Below, piece by piece: positions 9,284 through 16,945 of a DNA stretch of 64,000 nucleotides. Location of the stretch: the NCBI GenBank assembly GCA_019694395.1, contig JAIBCC010000009.1, positions 1 to 64,000 of the forward strand, read 5' to 3'. The notes under the pieces are model-generated. The model ran no database searches and was not told where the DNA came from. It was given only the letters and a program-made list of their open reading frames with translations. The position numbers and the translations under genes are program-made. The DNA comes from Pyrinomonadaceae bacterium (GTDB lineage: Bacteria > Acidobacteriota > Blastocatellia > Pyrinomonadales > Pyrinomonadaceae). How positions within the stretch are numbered: position 1 is the first letter of the stretch; every line of letters starts with the position of its first letter.

Positions 9284-10399
9284 ATGATAACTTCACAAAT
9301 TAAAAAGGTAATTGTCCTTTTCGGCACGCGCCCCGAAGCAATTAAACTCGCACCCGTCATTTTTGAATTAAAAAACAACGCAAATTTTGAAACGATTGTG
9401 GTTTCATCCAGCCAGCACACCGATTTGCTGAAACCGTTTTTGCAGATTTTCAACATCCAAGTTGATTACGATTTGCAAGTGATGACCGACAACCAAACGC
9501 CGAATTCGGTTTGTGCGAAAGTCTTGCAAGGATTGGACACAATTTTTGCTAAAGAAAAGCCCGATGTGATTTTAGTTCAGGGAGATACGACCACCGCATT
9601 TGCTGGAGCGTTTGCCGGATTTAATCGAAAAATCAAAGTTGGTCACGTTGAAGCGGGTTTGCGTTCCGGCAATCTTTACAGCCCTTTTCCCGAAGAAGCA
9701 AATCGCCGTTTGGTCACGCAAATTGCCGATTTTCACTTTGCCGCGACAAACAAAAATTGCGAAGTTTTGAAACGCGAAGGCATTGGCGAAAACAAAGTTT
9801 TTTTGACGGGAAATACAGTGGTTGATGCACTGCATTTTGTTTTAAATCATTCAAAACCGAGCGAAAAAATTGCGAAATTGCTTGAAAATACGCGTAATTT
9901 CAAACGAATTTTGCTGACCACGCACCGACGCGAAAGTTTTGGTGACAAAATGAGCGGCAATTTGTTACAATTAAAAGAGTTTGTTTCACAGCAAACTGAT
10001 ACTTGTCTGATTTTTCCTGTTCACCCCAATCCGAACGTCCGCAAAATTACCAATGAAATTTTAGCGAACTGCGAACGAGTTTACTTGCTTGAACCACTTG
10101 ACTATATTGATTTTACCGCTTTGATGAAGGAAAGCTGGCTGATAACTTCTGATTCAGGCGGAGTGCAGGAAGAGGCTCCGAGTTTGGGCAAACCGTTGTT
10201 AGTTTTACGCGAAAACACGGAACGTCCCGAAGCCATCGAAAGCGGCGTGGCAAAATTAGTTGGAGAAAATTCACTCTTAGAAATGCTCAACGCAAATTAC
10301 ATTGACGAAAGCTGGATAACTTCGGTCAAACAAGTTCCGAATCCGTTTGGTGACGGCAACGCGGCGAAAAGAATTGTAGAAGTTTTAAAGCGAAATTAA
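9284..10399 (+). CDS. wecB: Non-hydrolysing UDP-N-acetylglucosamine 2-epimerase family enzyme
   Basis: 371 residues, the family length. It inverts C2 of UDP-GlcNAc or of an acetamido-amino uronic acid derivative (WecB or WbpI type). Motifs: FGTRPEAIKLAP (13-24), VQGDTTT with Asp101, GHVEAGLRSG with Glu123, FPEEANRR (Glu137/138), TTHRRES with His214, EPLDYIDF and SDSGGVQEEAPSLGKP. It is the first gene of the plus-strand glycan cluster. With DegT, Gfo/Idh and acetyltransferase genes nearby, a WbpI-like substrate is plausible but not decided by sequence alone. Confidence 0.9.
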   Translation: MITSQIKKVIVLFGTRPEAIKLAPVIFELKNNANFETIVVSSSQHTDLLKPFLQIFNIQVDYDLQVMTDNQTPNSVCAKVLQGLDTIFAKEKPDVILVQGDTTTAFAGAFAGFNRKIKVGHVEAGLRSGNLYSPFPEEANRRLVTQIADFHFAATNKNCEVLKREGIGENKVFLTGNTVVDALHFVLNHSKPSEKIAKLLENTRNFKRILLTTHRRESFGDKMSGNLLQLKEFVSQQTDTCLIFPVHPNPNVRKITNEILANCERVYLLEPLDYIDFTALMKESWLITSDSGGVQEEAPSLGKPLLVLRENTERPEAIESGVAKLVGENSLLEMLNANYIDESWITSVKQVPNPFGDGNAAKRIVEVLKRN

Positions 10400-10470
10400 A
10401 CCGCAGAGACGCAAAGACATAGAGTTTAACAAATAATTTTTTGTGTATTTTCGTGTTTGTTCGTGGCTAA
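10400..10470. repeat. Composite periodic hairpin with mismatched arms
   Basis: The left part (CGCAGAGACGCAAAGACATAGAG) belongs to the CGCAAAGACG family. The right part (TTTTCGTGTTTGTTCGTGGCT) is the right arm of a different family seen at 14931-14961. The two halves do not pair well, suggesting recombination between elements. The right arm contains an in-frame GTG that could be mistaken for the start of the next gene. Confidence 0.6.
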
Positions 10471-10475
10471 AAAAA

Positions 10476-12173
10476 ATGAATCAAAATCCCAAAAAACATC
10501 TTTTGACTGTCCTCGTGGAAGATTATTTTCACGTTGGGGCGTTTGAGAATTTGATTCAACAACGCAACTGGTCAAATTTTGAGCCCCGTTACGAACATAA
10601 TACGCTCAAAACATTAGATTTACTTGATGAACTGGATACCAAAGCAACTTTCTTTGTGCTTGGATGGATTGCTGAGCAAAATCCGAAATTGATTCGTGAA
10701 ATTGTTTCACGCGGACACGAAGTTGCTTCTCGAGGATTCTACCACCGCAGTTTGAAAAATCTGACCAATGAAGAGTTTAGGGAAGATCTACGCAAAACTA
10801 ATCACGCTTTGGAAGATGCCTGCGGACAAAAAATCATCGGTTATCGTAGCGCGGAAAAACTTAATTTTGCCAAAGATTCGTGGATTTTTGATGTTTTGGC
10901 GGAAGAAGGTTTTGTTTATGACGCTTCGTTTTTACCCACCCGCAAAGACGAAAAAAACAAACGGTTTGCCCATCAAATCCACACACAAGGCAAAGCAGTT
11001 TGGGAATTTCCTTATTCAACCCGCAACCTCGGTCTCGGACTTTTACCGATTTCCGGCGGCAATTATTTTCGGCAAATTCCTTACACAATGATGCGAAGCT
11101 CGGTGCAGGATTGGATTCAAAACAACGAAGAACCGTTTGTGATGTATTTTCACGTTTGGGAACTCGACACCGAACAGCCGCGCATTAATGCTGCCTCGAC
11201 CTATAACCGAATCCGCCATTATCGCAAGCTCGATAAAATGGAATGGATTATCAAAGAAAATCTGCAAAAGTATGATTTTACGACGGTTAGTTCGTTTTTA
11301 GGGGTAGAAGTCGAGAGTCGAGAGTCAAGAGTTGAGAGTCCGATTGAAGTAAAAACAATCAAAAATCAAAAATCAAAAATCAAAAATCAAAGCGTCAGCG
11401 TTGTCATTCCTTGTTACAACGAAGAATCTGCCTTGCCTTATCTTGCTAATACATTGCGGAGCGTTGAGGCTAAGTTAAATGAAACTGGTTATCATCCGAA
11501 TTTTATTTTCGTGGATGATTGCAGTAAGGATAAAACCTTAGAAAAACTCAACGAACTTTTCGGCAAAAAAGAGAATGTAGAAATCGTCAAACACGAAAAA
11601 AATCAAGGGGTTGCGGCGGGAATTATGACCGGATTGCAGGCGGCAAAAACCGAGATTGTTTGCTCGATGGATTGCGATTGCACATATGATCCACACGAAT
11701 TAACAAAAATGATTCCGCTTCTAACTGGTGAAGTTGATATGGTTACGGCTTCGCCCTATCACAAAAAAGGCGGCGTGCGAAATGTTCCCGAATGGCGTTT
11801 ATTTTTGTCAAAAGGTGCATCATGGCTTTACCGACGAACTTTGCGTTCAAAATTAGATACTTACACGAGTTGTTTTCGAGTTTATCGCCGCGCCTCCGTT
11901 GTCGATTTGCCCGTTGAAGAAAAAGGGTTTTTGGGCGTGGCGGAGATGCTCGGACGGCTTGATTTAAGCGGCGGGAAAATCGTTGAATTTCCGTCAGTTT
12001 TAGAAGTTCGTTTGTTCGGATTTTCCAAAATGAAAACTGTCCGCACCATTTTCGGACACTTAAAATTGCTTTCGCGTTTAGCTAAAATCCGTGTAAAATC
12101 TAACGGAAATTTACTAAAATCTACTCCCCTGAAAGAAATTGCGGAAAATTCCGTGAAATCTCGAACCAAATAG
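10476..12173 (+). CDS. Fusion of NodB-type polysaccharide deacetylase (apparently degenerate) and family 2 glycosyltransferase
   Basis: 565 residues from the ATG at 10476; an upstream in-frame GTG lies in the repeat. Residues 10-276 match XrtA/PEP-CTERM-type deacetylases (VEDYFHVGAFE...YFHVWELDTEQPRI). Key positions differ: the usual TVDVED is TVLVED (Leu13), the metal-binding His of ASHGxxH is Arg86, and GYRAPSFS is GYRSAEKLN. Residues ~277-306 are a repeat-encoded linker. Residues 307-565 are a GT2 domain (VSVVIPCYNEE, VDDCSKDKT, SMDCDCTYDP). The GT2 part looks intact and may add a sugar to a lipid-linked glycan. The deacetylase part may be only structural. Confidence 0.85.
   Translation: MNQNPKKHLLTVLVEDYFHVGAFENLIQQRNWSNFEPRYEHNTLKTLDLLDELDTKATFFVLGWIAEQNPKLIREIVSRGHEVASRGFYHRSLKNLTNEEFREDLRKTNHALEDACGQKIIGYRSAEKLNFAKDSWIFDVLAEEGFVYDASFLPTRKDEKNKRFAHQIHTQGKAVWEFPYSTRNLGLGLLPISGGNYFRQIPYTMMRSSVQDWIQNNEEPFVMYFHVWELDTEQPRINAASTYNRIRHYRKLDKMEWIIKENLQKYDFTTVSSFLGVEVESRESRVESPIEVKTIKNQKSKIKNQSVSVVIPCYNEESALPYLANTLRSVEAKLNETGYHPNFIFVDDCSKDKTLEKLNELFGKKENVEIVKHEKNQGVAAGIMTGLQAAKTEIVCSMDCDCTYDPHELTKMIPLLTGEVDMVTASPYHKKGGVRNVPEWRLFLSKGASWLYRRTLRSKLDTYTSCFRVYRRASVVDLPVEEKGFLGVAEMLGRLDLSGGKIVEFPSVLEVRLFGFSKMKTVRTIFGHLKLLSRLAKIRVKSNGNLLKSTPLKEIAENSVKSRTK
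11305..11393. repeat. Two short-period repeats encoding the deacetylase/GT2 linker
   Basis: Near-tandem GTCGAGA/GTCAAGA words (about 11308-11339) are followed by tandem ATCAAAA words (about 11357-11391). They read in frame as a Glu/Ser/Arg-rich then Lys/Asn/Gln/Ser-rich peptide. The same words occur in intergenic sequence at 34643, 50969 and 54058. Confidence 0.8.
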
Positions 12174-12224
12174 ACATTTATCCCCAAAAGAAACTTTTCA
12201 CAAAGAGGAAATTTTATATAAATT

Positions 12225-13454
12225 ATGACACCAATGGCAGAAAAAGAAATCGTAAAATTACCGTCTGACCAAGACATTTCCGGCAGAACTTTTGGCGCAG
12301 AAGAAATCGCCGCCATTACCGAAGTGTTGCAATCAGGAGTTTTAATCACCACCAAAGGTAAATACGGCAAAATGCTTGAAAAAGAATTTGCTGAAAAAAT
12401 CGGTGCAAAATACGCTTACGCCTGTAACTCAGGTTCAGCAGCAGTTCACGTTGCGATTGCGGCAATCAACCCGAATCCGGGCGATGAAATCGTGACTACT
12501 TCGATTACCGATATGGGTGCATTGACTCCAATCATTTTCCAAGGCGCAATTCCCGTTTTCGCAGACGTTGACCCAAAAACTTTGAATGTCACCGCCGAAA
12601 CTATCGAAAAAGTTTTGAGTGAAAAAACCAAAGCGATTATCGTGACGCATCTGTTCGGAAATCCCTGCGAAATGGACGCGATTATGGAATTGGCAAACGC
12701 AAAAGGAATTCCTGTCATTGAAGATACTGCCCAAAGTTTCTTAGCCGCAGTCAATGGAAAATACGTCGGCACAATCGGAAAAATCGGTGCATTTTCTTTC
12801 CAACAAGGTAAACATATGACCACCGGCGAAGGCGGAATTGTCGTCACGGATGATGATGAATTAGCCCGCAGAATGTTTCTTTTCATCAACAAAGCCTGGG
12901 GTTACGGCGACCAAAATCCCGATCACTATTTCGCTTCGTTGAATTACAGAATGACCGAACTGCAAGCGGCAATTTCTTATGAACAATTAAAAAAACTAGA
13001 CGCTTGCGTGGCTCAACGTCAAAAGATGGCGGCACTTTTGGACGAAAAAATCAAAGACATTGACGGCATTGAATCTTATAAACCGGCTGACAATGCGACG
13101 ATGACCTACTGGAAATTCTGCCTCCGTGTTGACGATACAAAAATTCAAGACGGTTCGGTTGGATTGGCAAAAGCGTTGAAAACATACGATGTTGCATCGG
13201 CACCGCGTTACGTTGTTAAACCCGCCTACAAATGCCAAGTTTTCCGCGAACAAAACACTTTTGGCGATTCGCACTATCCGTTTAATCTTGCGAGACCTGA
13301 AGCAGTTGATTATAACGACGACAATTTCCAAGGCACAATCAGAGGCTTACACGACGTTTTAGTTTTACCGATCAACGAAAAATACGAAGAACATCATATC
13401 GAATTTCTTGCTGAATCCATCAGGGAAGCAGTTGAAATTGCAAGAATTAAATAA
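12225..13454 (+). CDS. DegT/DnrJ/EryC1/StrS family PLP aminotransferase
   Basis: 409 residues. It transfers an amino group, usually from glutamate, to a keto-sugar nucleotide. Seen: CNSGSAAVHVAI (68-79), VIEDTAQSF with Asp167 stacking on PLP, and FSFQQGKHMTTGEGG with Schiff-base Lys196. The fold-type I small domain extends to the end (APRYVVKPAY). The Gfo/Idh dehydrogenase follows 92 bp later, as in wbpB/wbpE or wlbA/wlbC pairs, where a 3-keto-uronic acid is oxidised and then aminated. That assignment is from context. The ATG at 12225 has a weak upstream AGAGGAAA. Confidence 0.92.
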   Translation: MTPMAEKEIVKLPSDQDISGRTFGAEEIAAITEVLQSGVLITTKGKYGKMLEKEFAEKIGAKYAYACNSGSAAVHVAIAAINPNPGDEIVTTSITDMGALTPIIFQGAIPVFADVDPKTLNVTAETIEKVLSEKTKAIIVTHLFGNPCEMDAIMELANAKGIPVIEDTAQSFLAAVNGKYVGTIGKIGAFSFQQGKHMTTGEGGIVVTDDDELARRMFLFINKAWGYGDQNPDHYFASLNYRMTELQAAISYEQLKKLDACVAQRQKMAALLDEKIKDIDGIESYKPADNATMTYWKFCLRVDDTKIQDGSVGLAKALKTYDVASAPRYVVKPAYKCQVFREQNTFGDSHYPFNLARPEAVDYNDDNFQGTIRGLHDVLVLPINEKYEEHHIEFLAESIREAVEIARIK

Positions 13455-13460
13455 AATCAA

Positions 13461-13537
13461 TTGCCCGCGAAACACGCTAAAAACGCGAAAATTAAATCAA
13501 TTTCTTTTTTCGTATTTTTCGTGTCTTTCGCGGGCAA
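13461..13537. repeat. Periodic hairpin, 'CCCGCGAAACACG' type
   Basis: Left arm GCCCGCGAAACACGCTAAA and on; right arm TTTCGTGTCTTTCGCGGGC. The stem is imperfect with an AT-rich loop of ~20-30 nt. It lies between the aminotransferase and the dehydrogenase genes. The word differs from the CGCAAAG family but the architecture is the same. Confidence 0.8.
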
Positions 13538-13546
13538 AATAAAATT

Positions 13547-14551
13547 ATGAAAAAATTAAAATTTGCACTTATCGGAACGGGCGGAATTGCCCAGACTTAC
13601 GCCCAAGCATTTCAAAGCAGTAATTGTTGCCAACTCGTTGCAGTTGCGGATGTGCGTGAAGAATCAGCTAAAGCCTTTGCAGAACCGTTTGGAGCGTCGA
13701 GCTTTGCTGACTACAAAACATTAGCAGAAAATTCGGAAATTGATGCAGTAATTATCTCAACTCCGCCGAATACACATCCCGAAATTGCAATGTATTTTAT
13801 GAATCGCGGCGTTCACGTTTTGTGCGAAAAACCGCTTTGTTTAACGGTTGCGGAAGCCAAACAAATGATTGAAACCGCTGAAAAAACAGGCGTAGTTTTC
13901 ACGATGGCGACCAAATTCCGCTACTGCGAAGATGTTGTGAAAGCCAAATCAATCCTTGCGTCGGGAGTTTTGGGCGAAATCGTTCAGTTTGAAAACGCTT
14001 TTACGGCAAAAGTTGATATGTCGAAGCGTTGGAACAGCGACAAAGAAATCGCAGGCGGCGGCGTTTTGATTGATAACGGAACACATTCGGTTGATATTAT
14101 CCGTTATTTTCTCGGACCGATCACCGATGTTCTCGCTCTCGAAACTTCGGGAACGCAAAATTTATCGGTTGATGAAAACGTCAAGTTGTTGGCAAAAACC
14201 GAAAACAATATTGCGGCAAGCGTTGACCTGACTTGGGGAATTAACAAAGAATTGCCGAATTTCATCAGCGTTTACGGCACAAACGGGACTTTGCATATTG
14301 GCTGGCGTGAATCGAAATACAAGATCAATTCATCGCCCGACTGGAATGTTTTCGGCACAGGCTACGATAAAGTTCAGGCATTTCGCTCGAAAATCGAAAA
14401 TTTCCGCAACGCAATCGTCTCAGGCGAAGAACTTTTGACCAAACCCGCAGATGCTTTAGCTTCGGTCGAAGTTATCGAAGCCGCTTACAAATCACTTAAC
14501 CAAAATTTGTGGCAAAAAGTGGTTGAAAAGAGCGAAACTGCGAAGAAATAG
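13547..14551 (+). CDS. Gfo/Idh/MocA family NAD(P)-dependent sugar oxidoreductase
   Basis: 334 residues. The Rossmann start is FALIGTGGIAQTYA (6-19), and the catalytic EKP motif (Glu94-Lys95-Pro96 in VLCEKPLCLT) is intact. The C-terminal alpha/beta domain has GGGVLIDNGTHSVDIIRYFLG. Such enzymes oxidise sugar nucleotides at C3; WbpB/WlbA do so on UDP-GlcNAc uronic acid. Its place between an aminotransferase and a hexapeptide acetyltransferase supports a WbpB-like job here, as inference. Confidence 0.9.
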   Translation: MKKLKFALIGTGGIAQTYAQAFQSSNCCQLVAVADVREESAKAFAEPFGASSFADYKTLAENSEIDAVIISTPPNTHPEIAMYFMNRGVHVLCEKPLCLTVAEAKQMIETAEKTGVVFTMATKFRYCEDVVKAKSILASGVLGEIVQFENAFTAKVDMSKRWNSDKEIAGGGVLIDNGTHSVDIIRYFLGPITDVLALETSGTQNLSVDENVKLLAKTENNIAASVDLTWGINKELPNFISVYGTNGTLHIGWRESKYKINSSPDWNVFGTGYDKVQAFRSKIENFRNAIVSGEELLTKPADALASVEVIEAAYKSLNQNLWQKVVEKSETAKK

Positions 14552-14554
14552 ATT

Positions 14555-14961
14555 AGCCACGAACAAACACGAAAAGGAAAAACAATATGCTTTACAAAGA
14601 ATGGATTGACTTTGTTGTTTTTCCTTCTAACGCAGATAAAGTAAAAACTCGTCAGGAAAGACTTAATATCAAAGGTGCAGTTTCTTACTTAGAAAATGAT
14701 GGAGAAATTGCGAAAAAACTCGGTTTAATTGTGAATTGGAATGATTACACAATGAATCCTGACAATGATAAGTTTGAAGCAATGTGGATTGATGATGATG
14801 GAAACGTCATTATTTGGACAGAAAAGCGAGTTTGGTCACTACATCGCAGAATTGACGGAAAAGAAAAAATGACCTACCTTCCGCGAAATCCTGATTTAAC
14901 TCTTTTATTTTGACCAAAATTTTAATCAAATTTTCGTGTCCTTTCGTGTTTGTTCGTGGCT
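14555..14961. repeat. Hairpin arms enclosing a 108-aa ORF
   Basis: Left arm 14555-14581 (AGCCACGAACAAACACGAAA and on) is the near-perfect complement of the right arm 14931-14961 (...TTTCGTGTTTGTTCGTGGCT). Comparable hairpins in the window have loops of roughly 20-70 nt. Here the loop is about 350 nt and holds a complete small gene. Confidence 0.8.
14587..14913 (+). CDS. Small protein of unknown function
   Basis: 108 residues, soluble, acidic and aromatic-rich (KEWIDFVVFPSN at the start, EAMWIDDDGNVIIWTEKRVW near the middle). It has no signal peptide or membrane segment. AAGGAA lies about 7 nt before the ATG. I do not recognise the family. It sits between sugar-nucleotide genes inside the arms of a hairpin repeat, so it looks like an insertion rather than a member of the sugar pathway. 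By eye it is more AT-rich than its neighbours. Confidence 0.7.
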   Translation: MLYKEWIDFVVFPSNADKVKTRQERLNIKGAVSYLENDGEIAKKLGLIVNWNDYTMNPDNDKFEAMWIDDDGNVIIWTEKRVWSLHRRIDGKEKMTYLPRNPDLTLLF

Positions 14962-14970
14962 CTTAAAATT

Positions 14971-15573
14971 ATGCCTAGAATCCATCCAACAGCAATTATC
15001 GAAGACAACGTAACCATCGGCGAAGGCTCAAGTGTTTGGGATAACGTCCATATTCGTCATGGCGCGACCATCGGCGAAGAATGTATCATCGGCGAAAAGA
15101 CTTATATCGCTTACGATGTCAAAATCGGCAATCGCGTCAAAATCAACGCAATGGTTTACATCTGTGCCGAAGTCACCATCGAAGACGGGGTGATGATTTC
15201 CGCTTCGACGACTTTTACCAACGACCGCTTTCCGCGTGCGACCTTTCCCGACCTTAAAACTTTGCGTCCGAGCGAGCCTGACGAACATACGCTCACAACG
15301 CTCGTCCGTGAAGGCGCAACCATCGGAGCTGGCTGCACAATCGGCAATGATTTGACCATCGGACGCTGGGCAATGGTCGGAATGGGTTCGCTCGTTACCA
15401 AATCGGTTCCTGACTTTCATTTAGTAATTGGTTCGCCTGCCCGTTCAATCGGTGTGGTCTGCAAATGCGGACAGCTTTTTCATAAGTTTGATGAAAGCGT
15501 TGAAAAGAAAGAAATTGCTTGCAGTTGTGGTTTGAAATATGAAATTGAAAATCGTAATGTGAAAGAATTATGA
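14971..15573 (+). CDS. Left-handed beta-helix (hexapeptide) N-acetyltransferase, WbpD/WlbB-like
   Basis: 200 residues from the ATG at 14971; a GTG at 14950 lies in the repeat arm. Hexapeptide turns run from PTAIIEDNVTIGEGS through GATIGAGCTIGNDLTIG, and VIGSPARSIGVVCKCG closes the helix. The fold and size match acetyltransferases of 3-amino sugar nucleotides (WbpD, WlbB). The C-terminus carries two Cys pairs (CKCG and CSCG) that could bind zinc. It overlaps the next small gene by 4 bp. A diverged copy of its C-terminal codons lies at 16133. Confidence 0.88.
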   Translation: MPRIHPTAIIEDNVTIGEGSSVWDNVHIRHGATIGEECIIGEKTYIAYDVKIGNRVKINAMVYICAEVTIEDGVMISASTTFTNDRFPRATFPDLKTLRPSEPDEHTLTTLVREGATIGAGCTIGNDLTIGRWAMVGMGSLVTKSVPDFHLVIGSPARSIGVVCKCGQLFHKFDESVEKKEIACSCGLKYEIENRNVKEL

Positions 15574-16007
15574 TTGAAATTGAATTAACCGAACCTAAAA
15601 AATCAACTTGTGAATGCTGTGGCGGAACAACAACAAATTTAACTCGATTCGTTTATAAAGATAATGATGCTTTTGCAATTTATTATGCAACCTTCTCAGA
15701 CAATCATCCTGATAATGCAGTCGTAGGAATTGTTAGCATTGGTGGTTGGACGACTGATGAAATTCCACCCGAACGAGTAGCTTTTCCTTTTGAAATTTGG
15801 CAAAACGAAGATAACTTTAATGTTGGACTAACTAATGCAAATGAATCACCTTGGAAAGACGTTGATATACTTGGAAAAGTTTTAGACCGAGAAGAAGCAT
15901 TATCACATCCTTGGATTGATGATGTTTTTCATATTACCGACCATATAGTTGTAGATGATTTAGAAGTCGTTAATTTCTTCAAATTAAACCCATCCGCTAT
16001 AAATTAA
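15570..16007 (+). CDS. Small protein of unknown function with N-terminal Cys pair
   Basis: 145 residues. It starts with an ATGA overlap on the acetyltransferase stop, so translation may be coupled. CECCGG (about residues 14-19) may bind metal. GGWTTDEIPPERVAFPFEIW and the acidic C-terminal half show no family I can name, though size and character recall immunity-type proteins. It has no signal peptide or membrane helix. It sits between a glycan gene and two gene remnants and looks like an added accessory gene. Confidence 0.7.
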   Translation: MIEIELTEPKKSTCECCGGTTTNLTRFVYKDNDAFAIYYATFSDNHPDNAVVGIVSIGGWTTDEIPPERVAFPFEIWQNEDNFNVGLTNANESPWKDVDILGKVLDREEALSHPWIDDVFHITDHIVVDDLEVVNFFKLNPSAIN

Positions 16008-16017
16008 ACTCAACTTA

Positions 16018-16158
16018 ATGGAATCCAAAGTCCAAAATCTTAAATCCAAAATCGCAATAGTTGGCTCAGGTTTTCTCGGTTTAAGTTTAGCTTTACGCCT
16101 TTCCGAAAAAGAAAACCAGATAGTAAAAAAATGCTTGCAGTCGCGGGTTGAAATATGA
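16018..16158 (+). pseudogene. N-terminal remnant of the FAD/NAD(P) oxidoreductase
   Basis: A 46-codon frame begins with a short basic leader and then reads IAIVGSGFLGLSLALRLSEK. This closely parallels the N-terminus of the intact flavoprotein at 18694 (IAIIGSGFLGLTLALRLSEQ). The homology stops after about 25 residues and the frame ends soon afterwards. It is a broken copy whose remaining ~410 codons are gone. Confidence 0.8.
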
Positions 16159-16189
16159 AATTGAAAACCGCGAGGTAAAAGAAATATAA
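16133..16189 (+). pseudogene. C-terminal remnant of the hexapeptide acetyltransferase
   Basis: In a second frame the sequence reads CSRGLKYEIENREVKEI then stop. This parallels the last residues of the intact acetyltransferase (CSCGLKYEIENRNVKEL, ending at 15573). Base identity over the stretch looks near 80% by eye, so the copy is not recent. It abuts the oxidoreductase remnant directly, marking a deletion junction. Confidence 0.8.
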
Positions 16190-16208
16190 TTCGTTCTGAG
16201 GTTTTGTA

Positions 16209-16835
16209 ATGAAAAAAGCAAAAGGCGGATTTTGGGTAACTGCGATTATTTTTGCAATTTTGATGATTCCATTAGGAATTGTTTTATATACAACTTACTT
16301 TGCCTGGGACAGTCAAATTGAGGGAAATCCCTACAAAGTCGCTCTTGAAAAAGAGGGAAAAATTTATGAATTAAGTTTGAACGGAAACAGTCTGGCTTTT
16401 GACAAAGGAACAAGCGACGATCAGCTTTACCTCAATTCGCCGTATTATTTAGCCGAAATAATTGCTTTAAGTTATGACGATTACAAAGTTGAAAAAACTG
16501 ATAATCCATTTTTTGCCGGAACGATTCGCACCCAAAATCAAAGGAAATATTTTGACCAACAAACCAAATATTCCACGCCGAAAGACTCATATCAAAGCTA
16601 CACATTTTTTGACCAAAACCGAAATCAAATTTTTAGTTACGAATTAGGGTTTGAAAATGATTATGTTATAAAGATCCGCCCGACTTTTCCAATGTTTTCT
16701 AAGCGAAAATATGGTATCGGAGCTAAACAAAGCTATATCAAAGTGACAAAATTGTTGCGGGATAAACTCAACAAAAATCTCAAAATCAAAACGGATGAAA
16801 ATAATAAATTGCTGATTTTGAATTTCGAAAAATAA
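16209..16835 (+). CDS. Membrane-anchored protein of unknown function
   Basis: 208 residues with one N-terminal membrane helix (~8-30, VTAIIFAILMIPLGIVLY). A periplasmic-type domain follows with KVALEKEGKIYELSLNGNSL and a basic, Tyr/Phe-rich C-terminus. A GAGG precedes the ATG. I do not recognise the family. It lies just after the two gene remnants and before the acyltransferase gene. A role in glycan assembly is possible only by position. Confidence 0.65.
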   Translation: MKKAKGGFWVTAIIFAILMIPLGIVLYTTYFAWDSQIEGNPYKVALEKEGKIYELSLNGNSLAFDKGTSDDQLYLNSPYYLAEIIALSYDDYKVEKTDNPFFAGTIRTQNQRKYFDQQTKYSTPKDSYQSYTFFDQNRNQIFSYELGFENDYVIKIRPTFPMFSKRKYGIGAKQSYIKVTKLLRDKLNKNLKIKTDENNKLLILNFEK

Positions 16836-16945
16836 ATTCATAAATTCATTGAAATAAACGACTTCCAAATGTTATTCTAAAATTCGCAGCTTTATTTGCT
16901 GATTTTTTGTAAATCACTCAAAAAAATCCCGCCTCGCTTTATCAA

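Noticed and set aside
10443-10475. GTG start for the deacetylase/GT2 fusion at 10443
   Set aside because: The extra codons are the right arm of a periodic hairpin. The ATG at 10476 matches family starts. The same reasoning moved starts at 14950 and 23910.
11882-12370. A 162-codon antisense frame over the GT2/DegT boundary
   Set aside because: It overlaps two well-supported genes on the opposite strand and shows no family features. Long antisense frames are expected by chance with this codon use.
12446-12892. A 148-codon antisense frame inside the DegT aminotransferase gene
   Set aside because: Shadow of a strong enzyme gene, no ribosome site.
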